In this document: in pieces, positions 11,909 through 22,300 of the stretch
How positions within the stretch are numbered: the first letter of the stretch is position 1
How the letters are laid out: each line of letters begins with the position of its first letter
Assembly: GCA_017506865.1 (NCBI GenBank)
Contig: JAFCMP010000535.1
Location: forward strand, 558,001-622,000
Reading direction: 5' to 3'
From: Tribonema minus
Taxonomy: Eukaryota; Sar; Xanthophyceae; Tribonematales; Tribonemataceae
Length of the DNA stretch: 64,000 nt
The notes under the pieces: model-generated
Databases searched by the model: none
Seen by the model: the letters and a program-made list of their open reading frames with translations, nothing else
What the model was told of the DNA's origin: nothing
Program-made: the position numbers and the translations under genes

Positions 11909-12283
11909 TACGGCTCAGTGGTGGTCTCGGCCAGCTCCCAGCAGAGGTCTGCACGCCCGCCACCTGTTCTTTGAGAGCAGGACCTCATTCCCAATGGGGC
12001 AAGACGCATGCTTGAAGATGTACATCAGCCAGAACATCCTCTGTTCATGCCTCACGTTGGCGCTTGGCCGTTCGTCAATCACCAATTTTGACTGAAGCGA
12101 GCACTGCTTGTTGCTGTTGCCGTCGGTCGTGCCTCCTTGCAGCGCTGGTGCGCGCTGACAAAGCTGGAGCCCGACCTTGTTCACATAGGCATCGCGGTTT
12201 GCCGGGCTGGCCCAAACCCTAGCACTAGGGCTGCTCCCTTTGGGGCGGAGCACCCGCCTGCTGCGTCCTTCGCCGTGCCATAA
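6234..12283 (+). CDS. coaX: Type III pantothenate kinase, six exons
   Basis: The enzyme phosphorylates pantothenate, the first step of coenzyme A synthesis. My model has exons 6234-6461, 7097-7374, 8870-8969, 10089-10237, 11514-11601 and 12143-12283. All junctions are GT/AG with compatible phases (0, 2, 0, 2, 0), giving 327 residues, slightly longer than bacterial CoaX (about 250-270). Visible family motifs, in order, are VSLMIGNSKLHW (first phosphate motif), GLWMASVVP, YPTLGVDRALAL (GxDR motif), FPVLVIDCGSAMTY (DxGTA-like motif), GGAIVPGLRLQLQ, WALSTKGAVLSGVVRTMLAG, VVITGGGGALL and EPDLVHIGIAV near the end. The sequence is closest in style to cyanobacterial CoaX, so a plastid or endosymbiotic origin is likely. 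The ITGGD aspartate is replaced by glycine. Introns carry many degenerate exon-edge copies. No clear targeting peptide is seen. Confidence 0.85.
7449..7850 (+). repeat. Three degenerate copies of the coaX exon 2 3' edge
   Basis: Copies at about 7449-7540, 7607-7698 and 7758-7850 repeat the last 80-90 bases of exon 2 (the GAGSAYGFPVLVIDCGSAM region). Each ends at a splice-donor-like site, and decay increases downstream. Spacing is about 155 bases. Each copy is preceded by gtaggat or ttaggat. They lie in intron 2, where the real exon ends at 7374. Confidence 0.8.
9700..9990 (+). repeat. Upstream copy of the coaX exon 4 5' edge, plus a repeat shared with intron 5
   Basis: At about 9943-9990 the sequence cgtgcgcaggtggaccagcc resembles the acceptor and start of exon 4 (atgcgcag, then gtagacctgcc at 10,089). 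Just before it, 9780-9860 is repeated in diverged form at about 11,712-11,800 in intron 5 (shared cgactggcgt and tggccgtgtgg-like segments). Confidence 0.6.
10231..10935 (+). repeat. Array of coaX exon 4 3'-edge copies and about 80-bp donor-site repeats
   Basis: The exon end MLAGAREFVRDWWSRHAD is repeated at 10,471-10,532 and 10,661-10,722. A unit of about 80 bases starts with ccgacag and a gt donor and is followed by tgtgtact-rich sequence; it recurs at about 10,231, 10,318, 10,705, 10,778 and 10,858. All copies keep the exon/donor junction, so alternative splicing to several donors is possible. Confidence 0.8.
11171..11202 (+). repeat. Interstitial TTAGGG telomere-type tract
   Basis: Four to five TTAGGG units, one of them variant (cagggt), lie in coaX intron 4. 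Similar short tracts occur at 12,361, 38,190, 38,340, 44,690 and 54,911. Confidence 0.75.
11337..11377 (+). repeat. Upstream degenerate copy of the coaX exon 5 5' edge
   Basis: The sequence cagccatgttgtcatcacgg repeats the acceptor and start of the real exon 5 (cagccacgtcgtcatcacgg at 11,511) about 170 bases upstream. Confidence 0.75.
11880..11908 (+). repeat. Long poly-G run
   Basis: An almost uninterrupted G run of about 29 bases lies in coaX intron 5. Similar G or C runs occur at about 25,219, 36,016, 52,487, 52,636, 58,979, 62,369 and 62,916, mostly in introns. Confidence 0.8.
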
Positions 12284-13930
12284 GCCAAACTCTAGGGCTC
12301 ACGCCACGCTCTGCAGGGGGCAAGTTTGACCCTGCTATAAGCGGCCCATCTCATGTGCTTAGAATTGGGGTTAGGGTTGGGCCATCGCTGCCGCCCATTC
12401 CTGATTCGCATGCGGAAGGTGCCCCGAAGCCCGGGTGCGCTGGTGCTAGCGGAAGAAGCAACGGCATTCGAGAGCCCATGGGCATTGATGATGTGCCATG
12501 AAGCGACGACACACACACACGCAACACCAGGTGCAGATGGGCTATTGAGGTGGGACGTTCATGTCATCGCGGCAAGCACACGCGGCACCCCTCATGGAGG
12601 ACAGCAACGCGCTGAGCACTGTGTGCGGACCTGTCACGCGCGCTTCAAGTGCATTCGTGCATGCCAGACGCACTGCGCCGCTGCTGTTGCGTTTTGGTTG
12701 CGGCTGTGAAACAGTGCTCAGCGGCAATGCGATGGACATGAAGTTAACACCAGCGCGCCGTGCAGCCGTGTCTTGCTGCAGCACAGGAGCGCTGCTGCCA
12801 GTCGCGCACGCTGACATGAGGACATCGTCACAAGCAGGGCACTTTCGTTGATGCGCAGTTGCGCTGCAGCCAAAGTGGTGACAGCGCTCATCGACCACTT
12901 GGGCCTCAGGCACAGAACATGTTCTTGGATCTCAGTTTCTTGACAGCAAGGAAGCTCATCATCACTGACTATCGTCCAGTCGCTAGTCGCGGCGCTGCCG
13001 GAATCCATCTACAAAGTTCAGGAGCATCAGGTCCTCAAAATGTAGGTACACGCGACTTTGAGCACAAGCTATCCAGTGCTTTTGGCATTGACAATGGTTC
13101 GTGCACTGTCTCCTAGGCATCTGCTTCTTGTTTTTGCTTTTGTGGTTCTTGTCAGCTATGAAATCCCTCAAGTGACTGTAAATGAGTGCATTGCGATCCG
13201 ATCCGACCTAATGAAACACTGCACACTGCCCGTTTGGAGTACGAGTACCTTGTGCTCTTTTGTTTGTCCTTGCTCAGGGCAGGCCAACCCCCACTTGATC
13301 AACATCGCTGTCCAAGTTGCAAAAGTTGGAACCTTGTTTAGAGCAAAGTGTGGAAATGCGCGGCTTTACACCCCCGTGCACCTGGCGATAATCCCAGGCA
13401 GTAGAGTGGAAGCACGCGGCTCCGCAAGGTTGACAGACAACAAGCAAGGACACACGAGAGCGGTGTGCTGTTGCAAGCTGAGAGTGATTAGGATGCCGGC
13501 ACGCAAATCATGTTGCCCAGGCACAAGAGACTGCTCGCAGTCAGTAGCAACATGGTGCTGACTACCGTGGCCCTAGTTTGAGGGCCCTAGGTGCTGTGAT
13601 AGGCTGACTGAGCACCAATCCAAGCATACAAGCAACTGCTGAACTTGCGCTGATCTACAAGGTGTTCGAGCCGTTACATCCTGAGCCCAAATCTGCCAAG
13701 AAACTGCAGAATGTAGCCGTGGAAATACGCCAGATTCCCACAAAAGCAATGTTTTTAAGATGACTAACGTTGAGGCACCACCACTAATGCACGGCACCTC
13801 CTCAGAACCGGCCAGAAAGTGTCAGAAACTTCAAGCAAAGCAATTAGGAATGTACGTATGGACTTGTATTTATAAAGGCCCAAGGGAGGCAGGGTTGCCT
13901 ATGCAATCGAAAAGCTTGCGTCAACGCAGC
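12284..13930. other. Stretch with no recognised gene
   Basis: It holds a short variant telomere-like tract at about 12,366 and several open frames up to 167 codons, none with a family motif I recognise. It may include decayed retroelement sequence belonging to the element that begins at about 13,940, but I cannot show this. Confidence 0.5.
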
Positions 13931-13939
13931 AGCCTAGTC

Positions 13940-15600
13940 TGCGCTGTGCCCTAGGAGTTTGGATACCGGCGCCGCAACACAGCCCAGCATTCGCGCTCCA
14001 CGTGTGTATGCCATGACGCGCTCCGCCAACTCCCGCGCCAGCGATATGCTCAGCTCAATGTGGATCTGACGCTTAGCTAACCCGGCCTTGCGTAACACAT
14101 CTGCCTTCACCCCCTGAGCACAGTGCTGAGTGCATTGCCAACTCCTTAACAAAAAGGCTTGTCTGCTTGCCCAGCCGTCCGTACGACTCCTGCACGAATG
14201 GCACAAAAGCCCAAGATGACGTCAAGGTGCCGGTGTGGTGCTTGACCTTCGCGTCCTCCCCCACCCCAGCAGCATAGCCGTCCGTGTTCGAGGCATTTGT
14301 TTTGCCTGTCAGGTACGAGCTCGCTGCGGGCGCGCGCACACTTGTGTCTAGCACTATTCCCTTGTTACGGTATGCACTGCTAAAGTGCAGACACCCTGGG
14401 TCAATGACTGTGTCCGCCCGATACCCCGGTACCTTGAAGACGCTAGCGTCCTCATTGCGGACAATAGAGACATGGTGCTGTCTCAAGATGCGCTGTAGGC
14501 ACCGCTTTTGGGCAGTGTGTGTCGCGTTGTGCCCCCGTATGTGCTGGCTGGGGCAGCTGATCGCATGCGTGGAGGTGGGGCTCACATCACTGCACCGCCA
14601 TGGGCACACCTCGCCCTGTATGCCCCACCCGTCTATATATAAAGATCGCAACCAAAATAATCGTGGCTGCTGCCATACTGGACATGGGCGCCGCACCCGG
14701 GCGGTCATTGGCAGCGGGTGGCACGCTCATCCACGCCATTGCCCCGGACGCACGCTGGCTGCGCAGCTGCGCCAGGACCCGCGCGCTAGCCTGTTGGCGG
14801 CGGCGGCTGGTGTCACGCGAGTCACCAATAAGTGTAGCCTGCGTCGGCTTGCCCACGGCACCAGCCGAGGCAGCCTCTAGGTCCTCCACCAGGCAGTCCT
14901 CGTATTGACGTCGAAGAACATTTGAAAGGCCGGCTTGTAGTCCGTGCGTGAAGTGACCGCGCCGGCGGCGGGGCACTACCTTCCTGCAGATCTCGTCAGC
15001 ATAGGCCTCCCAGTCGTCGTCGTCGTCCTCCTGCCCGCCGCTGCAGCTGCTTTCTTCCGCGCTAGTTTGTGTTTAGCGGGCGTGGAAGAGGCAGCCGCGG
15101 CAGCGGCTTGAGGGCCAGGTACGGTCGCCGCCGCAGCGGCCGCCTCGGCGCCAGGCACAATGCCGTGGGTGTGTGGGGCTGGCTCAGTGGTCCCCGTCTC
15201 CGTGACGGCAGTTGCGGCGTAGATCGCTTGCACCGCAGTGGGGAGCGTCGACGCTGCGGCCGTCGTTTCTGCTGCCCATCGTAGCAACGATGCTGGGAGC
15301 TGCTCGGCCACAGCTGTGCGTGATTTTTCGCCGCCATCAGCTGTCAGCGCTCGCGTAGAGCGTCGCACGGCCTCGATGATTGGCGGCAGTCCCTGGTCAT
15401 CGCGTATTGCGCATGAGTGCTGCGCGAACCAGGTGACTGCGCCGTGTTTGTCAGTGCCGAGCCTCAGGGCCCCTGCTGCCACAGTGGCATGAATTATTGC
15501 AGGCCGCAGTGTTGTGCATGCCTGGGCCGTGTATGCGGCTGGTGCCAGTAGCCCCAAAATTAGGAATGTACTTAACCCCCAAGGCCCACCGTACATGGCA
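13940..15600 (-). mobile_element. Degenerate non-LTR-like retroelement, C-terminal part of the reverse transcriptase polyprotein
   Basis: Three overlapping minus-strand frames (15596-14976, 14976-14587 and 14708-14073) look like one broken coding region. In order they show LAPAAYTAQACTTLRPAI, SGAMAWMSVPPAANDRP, a Cys/His-rich stretch (CPWRCSDVSPTSTHAISCP), then HNATHTAQKRCLQRIL, GYRADTVIDPG and KGIVLDTSVRAPAA, ending with KHHTG...FVPFVQESYGRLGKQ. The order 'GAMAW..P', CxxC/HxxxC knuckle, 'RGHN..H...R', 'RAD' and 'LD..V' matches the tail that follows the reverse transcriptase domain in many algal and plant retroelements. The catalytic RT core (YxDD) is not present in the window. Frame breaks indicate a dead copy. 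Family placement is tentative. Confidence 0.6.
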
Positions 15601-16372
15601 TGTTCTCACCGACTGTTATCCAAGGTGAACTGCACACCTCCTTCGCATGTTCACGCGGCCACCCTTGCATTCGAAGCGGCGCTCTGGGCAGCTGCAGTGC
15701 TATGAAGTATCAACGAGTAGTCGCGGCTACAGTGCTGCCATCGATGAATTAGTAGAGTCTGTTTGCTTCGTCTCCTCTCATGTGCAGCTTGACCGGTGCA
15801 TTGCTGACATTGTTATCACACAGGCTGTATGTGGGGGGGGGGGGGCGGGCACTAGGCGTCAGCTCAGCATGTGCGCTGCTGTGGGTTGTGAGTCTCACAT
15901 CATCGGCGAACTCGCAATATGACGAACTTCTTGCACATGTAGATGACATTACAGTGGCGAACAATCGTGAAGAACATACAAGTGGTTCAGCCAGGCCATT
16001 GTGCAGCAGGAACACAGACAGGCAGGCTCGCATGCCAGCTGCTGGTGCAAAAGTGATGTTGCATCCGCTAAGCAGCTGCACCCATGGCCCCTCAAGGCTC
16101 ACTGCTGGCTGCCCAAAATACCACTGCCACGTCCCAAATACACAACCAGGCCCTGCGTGGGCTCCTGTCTTATTGACCCAATGACCACTTCTGTACCTAA
16201 CATGGCTCGTCAAGTGCTCTGTACCAGCTGCAACGTTGCAACACCTTGTGTACAAGGTGCACCATTGCACGCCTTTAGCTGGAGTGAGAAACAGACATTT
16301 GGCAGACTATTTGCCTGCGACATCATCAGCTATGCAAGCCTCCTGGTACTGCTGCTGTGGCATGCCAACCCC
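15600..16372. other. Intergenic stretch with no recognised feature
   Basis: It contains a G-run at about 15,832 and short open frames only. No family motifs or RNA genes were seen. Confidence 0.5.
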
Positions 16373-19300
16373 TCAAGATTTGGACTGGTCGATCATGGCA
16401 ACCGCCAAGCCGGCAATGGCCATGCTCAGCAGATTGCCGACCATATTAGTGAAGACTCCCTCGGTCATGCGGCGCATGACTCCTGGTGGGGCAGGGGCCG
16501 CCTGAGGCACCGGGCCAGGTGCAGGCTGATGCACTGGGGCAGGCGCGTGCTGATGCATCAAGGCAGACGCGGGCTGATGCACCAGGGCACGAGCGGACTG
16601 ATGCACGGGCGGGACAGGCACCGGCATGGGCTGTTGCGCAGACGCGGGCTGATGCAGTGCAGGCTGCAGCGGGGCCTGCGGCGCAGGCTGAGGCACTGGG
16701 GCATGCGCGGGCTGATGCAGCGGGGCAGACGCGGGTTGATGTACAGCTGCGGGTTGATGTACAGCTGCTGGCCTGATGGTGCTGCTGCCGGAGATCTGTG
16801 GGGAAGCAATGAGCATACAACGCAAAATCGTCAACTTCAAAGGCACAGATGCTGTCGTGCCCTGCTCATGATGCGCTGTGGATTACAAGTCATTGCATAC
16901 TGCACATGTTAGTCATGCGTCCGCCGCTGGGAAAAGCTGCCGTTCTAGCGACCCTCAGCATGTAATTGCCTGCATGAGACGTCAGCAATGAATGTGAGCC
17001 CTTTGCTGCGCGTTAGGTTGCCGTGCAATGATTGCAGCAGTCAGTGTATAGGTCCAAGCAAGTCATCATAGAATTGCATCCAGCTTGGTGGGAAGTTGTC
17101 ACTAATGAGCAGCGAGCGTACAGCTAGTGCCTCCTGCTTTGTGGCAAGCTGTCACAACTCAAAACAGAGCAGAGCCAGCGGAATATTCATGTACATGTAG
17201 ACTGCGCACATGTAACAGGCTGCTGCTGCTGCCATCGGCAGAGGGAGACTCCAGATGGCGGACAGGAAAGTCATGAGTGTGTGCAGTACATGCTTAGCTT
17301 TTAGTTGACTCTCAAGCAAATCTACTGCACATGCAGCCAAATACAAGCGTACAAATCCCCTGACCACTGCGCAGAGATGGCAGGTCAAAGGGGTGTCTAT
17401 GATCTGGATGGCGCAACTGAAACAGGTGATGCAACTGTTGATAAAGCAAGCTCTTTTTCTGAAATGAACAAGATGCAGCTTACAAGCCGAAGAACAAGCA
17501 TTCCAGGAGCCCTTTTTCTGCCCAGGCCACCACATCACAGCCGGCTCGTGTGCCATCCGCTGTTCCCCAAGCCGAAGACACTCTCAGCTTTGTGATATTT
17601 TGCACCAATGAGCAGCTGCTTTCTCATGGTCTTCTGTGTATGCCTTGCACGAATCATTGCCAATACGAAGGAGTGAAGAGCTCGCTTTCAAAACCCAGGA
17701 ACATCTGTGACGGGCATGGTGCCCTTGCTCGGGTTTATGCTAGCGACTGGTGAGGCCCGACAGTAATTCGCGAACACAACTGCACATGATCATCAATCGC
17801 TGCCGCGGCTGCTGTGATGACCAACTACACCTTGGACACTCGTGATGGTATAGGTGTACATGTGCGCTTTACTCTACCTTCACGAAATGGAAGTACAGCA
17901 GTGCGCTTAAGCAGCTCATGCATGCCAATCATGCCGAATGCAGATAGCAACAGTTCAACACCTAGCATACACGATAACGTTCAGACGCTGACCTGACTCT
18001 TCATCAATTAACTGCAACCAGCTTTCATCAGCATGGCCAGGCAACAATCCACAGGCTCTTGAGTGACCATGTACCTGCTCAGACAAGGCAGGCTGGCCAG
18101 GACTGGGTGCTGATAAACCGGCAGGGAAGGGGCGAGGGAGACCATCCCTCGGCGCATTGCCGCCAGAATTAGACCCGTGGTGCTGCGGCGAAGCATGAGG
18201 GGCAAAAGCAAGAAGAACAGCCTGTCTGAGAACGCAAGAGGGACCAGGTGCAGCAAACATAATGGTGACCACGAGCACGCGGTCCTGCCACAGCCTGCAG
18301 GCATGCTAGTCTCATATCGGACACAATCCGCAGGCAAACATGTCACTGACGATAACATGATAGAGGCACAGACTCTGATACCACTATCAATGCTAGTGAG
18401 TTGTGACATTAAACAAGCAATGTCTACCATTTCATACATTGTGTTTGGGCATGCTTCACCACCCACCTGTCCAGACTTGAACAGACGTAGCATTTGTCGT
18501 AAGTTTAGAAAATTACGCTCGACACAAATCTTGAAAAAAATTATCTGACGTAGCTTTGAGCTGCAGCATAGCAGTTGAGCGATGGGTGCTAATAAGTGGC
18601 CGTTGCTGCTGCTTTTGCTAAATTCGAAGCTGGCAGAAGTGCTTAGCTGTACTAATATGTGATGTGATTCAAATTGCGATGTCTGATAACCAAATGTCAA
18701 ATGTAGACAACGCTAATATCCTTACGGCCACCAGGACGTAAGCGCGCAGTTTGTACACAACGCATCATGGCAATGAAGCTCAACTGGTCAGACTCATGGG
18801 CTCCAAAGACGCCACACGTTGCTAGCAGCCCCAGAGCGCTCTGAGTTTTGGGGAATTAGGGAGTATTTGAGCCCAACGAACAGAGATGTTGCACTTTGTC
18901 TCGTACGGTAGCACCAACACCTCCAATGAAGGGCTTAGTATATGTACCTCAACATTGAGGCCGCACACCAAGTCATGCGCAACGTTGAACCACTTTACAT
19001 TGAGCCAGAGCACTGTGATGGCCTACATGTCCATGTGCGCATGGCTCACTGATGTGCATGCCAGTACAGCATTATATGCGCCTTAGGCCAATGTCACCAT
19101 GCAACTGCTGGTTTACGCATGACTTCACAGACAAGCAAATCGGAGGGCAGGGGGAGATCAAGTCTACAATGATTTGCTTGTCAATTTCATCTATCATCTG
19201 CAGCAGCAGCAATCTGTGCATTGTTTGCTGAAAGTAAAACTGGTGTTTGCTGAAAGTGAAAGTGGAGAGGAGCAATGATCTAGACGGAGTAGAGGAAAGT

Positions 19301-22300
19301 GCTGGTAATGGCTGATGGCCAAGGCACATTGCGCATAACAGTCGAGAAAGCGGTCTACTGGTACCGCTGTACACAAAGTAGAATCACAATGGTTTCAAGG
19401 CTGTTACCGCTTGATCTCTGACAGAGTCTGAAACGCACACAACCAACTTCCTCTTTCCCATAAGTATGATGCCCCGATGGTGACGTCAAAGCCAGCTTTT
19501 TGCAAAATAACATGGCGCTCTACAATCCTTTGATTTTTTTCCATGGAATAATGTGCCACCTGGTGCATCTGAAAGCTGACAGTGTGACGTTTCGACCGAT
19601 ACCCTCACATGTTGACAGTTACCAGACATGTACCACACAAGAAACCGGGAAAAGCGCCAAAACCGGGTTCGGGTGTCCTCTTTTGGCGGCAAATTGGTTG
19701 AATTGCTGAAACTCAAGAGGTTGGCAAAATCAGACACACAAACACACCGGGCATGCCAGTGCTCGCCACAACACCCTAACGGCGCCCTGCCATCGTGTGG
19801 GGCAAAATTTACTGACCGTTGACCGTATTACATTATGCCACGAGTATACACTAGCGTCTGCGTGAGGCGCTAGGGCCCAGATACGCTGAGCCCACACAAT
19901 CATGAACAGGGCGCACAGAAGCTGCCAGTGGTCAGCAAGTTTCTTGGCCAGCTAGGCAGCGTGGCACCATCGACATGTCAAGAGGCAAGAGAAAGCTGCA
20001 CACCATTGCTGCATGCTGGCAGTGAGAAGATATGCACAAGTTGTTGGGAGTTTACCTGTGCGGGTGACTCCGGCTCCGACACTGCAGGTGGCACTAAGGG
20101 CAGGTGGCAGTGGTCACTGAGAGGTGATGTAGTTGTCGTGGACGTTGGTGACGTTGCCGGTGTTGAGGGCCCACCAAGCGTGCCGCTGAAAGATGGAGAA
20201 TCAAGCTGCAGCATCGCAAGCTCCCCGTCTCCCTATCCAAGAACCACAGATCAGCGAAGCGCAGGGAATCGAATGTTGGCATACTCTGAAGATGAGGCTT
20301 GTCATGCACCCTGCCAGTCCGCTTTTGTCAAGTAAACATCTGATTGAATCTAACTCCACTCAAAATCACCACTGCCTGCCACTGCATTGTCACTGCGGTT
20401 CACAGTGTGCAGCTATTGCTTTTCAACAAAAGCTGCAGGGCCACTTACAAGTGCTCTCTGAAAACAGCCCGCACAGTTCTATAGTTTTCTTTGACTTGTG
20501 CTTGACAAAATCATGTCCTGCTTCAGGCAGCACATAGCATTTGAGTAAGAAAGCAACCCCTGCATGAGATCATGTCTGCTTTACGATGCTGTGAATTGCA
20601 CATTTGCATGTTTGTTCGCGCTTACATGCCCGCACCATGGCGCACGCTCCAGATCAAATTAGCATCACTGCGCTTTTATGACTACACCATGGTGGACGCT
20701 CCAAAAAACACAATTGATCACAACCTCAAGTTTGACTTGATGTTAATATGCGTATATAATTTTGTATTTGACAAGTTCTGTTCTGGCACTTCCCAGCAGT
20801 TCCGATTGGTCTGCAACTTCCAGTGAAGTTACCACAAACACGTCTTTGCACAGCGCGTAACTGGTGCTTTGAACATATTCATAATATCTTGACAATATTT
20901 AGGTTTGTTAGCTGTAACAGTTCATTGTTGCACATCATGAGGGAGATTGCACAAATCGAAATTTGGCTTAGAACTTCAGCTAATTTAAGTTGAACGGTTC
21001 GCGTTTGTCAAACTCGCGTTAATCACTTGGCTTATTCTGGCGTTTTGAGCGATTTAACCGGAAAAACATATTTCGCTAAGGTGCATGGCACGGTTAGGCA
21101 GATGGCGCGCCATAGGCACACGTGCGGCAGCGGCGAGGGAGCAGATCACTTGAGTGATACACTTGGCTGTCCAGCGCACCCAAAGCGACTGCCCAAGGTG
21201 TTGTGTAGTGCTAGCACTTGGTTGGCAAGCGGGTTCTCGTCGAAGTCAGCAGACACGACCACACCCAAGCTTGCGCCTGGCACAGCCTAGGCACACGTGA
21301 CGCAGATGCAGACAGGCGGAACAGTTCTCATGACTGCTGGCGCCTGTGTGCACCAGGCTAGCCAGTTGCTGCTGTGCGCGTTAGGCAGCTGTGGCTGTCA
21401 AAGTGCTGCAGCAGAAGGGCGTCCGATCATTTTTGAGCTCTCGTGTGCACTGCGCGCCTGGCCTGTTGCGTAAGAACACATGGCGGAAGTGTCTCCTGCA
21501 CCTACTAGTCACGCCAGGGCTGCTAGAGCCATCTACCATGCGTGCTTCAGGCGTTTACGCTAAAATAACCCGATTTTTTTTTGCGCAGGCCGCCGCGTAA
21601 CACGCTTTTGTTTACCAGAACAGCGCAATGCCTAAGCGGAGAAGTTAATCAAGATTTGATTTGCGCAATCACTCGATTGCTGCAAAGGTCTAGAGAGATA
21701 TTGGCATAAGTTGTTGGTAGACTGAGTGTACCTGTGTGGGCAACTCCACCTCCAACACTGCAGGTGCCGCCAAGTGCAGGTGGCCATGGTCAATTGAGGA
21801 TGCAGCGCTTGCCAGACTGAGTATTGAGGGTCCGCCGAATGCGCCTCTCAAGGTTGGAGAATCTGGCTGCAGCATCGAGTGCATGTCATTCTCTAAGGAT
21901 TACAAACACGGAGTGAAGGGAAAACACAAGATTGGCATTCTGTACAAATAATGGTTGTAGTGCTGCAATAAAACAGTTGCAACTGTCAAGCTCCTCGTTT
22001 CTCTAAGGATTACAAACATGGAGTGAAGGGAAAACACAAGATTGGCATTCTGTACATATAATGGTTGTAGTGCTGCAATAAAACAGTTGCAACACATGAC
22101 ACTGGAGGACTTGATCTTCCCAATCAAAAAAGTGCTGCAGCGACAATGCATGGCTGCGCATGCATTTTCGCTTGTATGCTTCAAGAAGCTGCAGACTGAA
22201 ACACATAGTTTCGTTATGTTTCCTGCAGCATGCTAGGGACATGTTACTGCTTTGCAAACACTGCAGGCATGTGTTATAACTGTATAGATTACATAGGACG

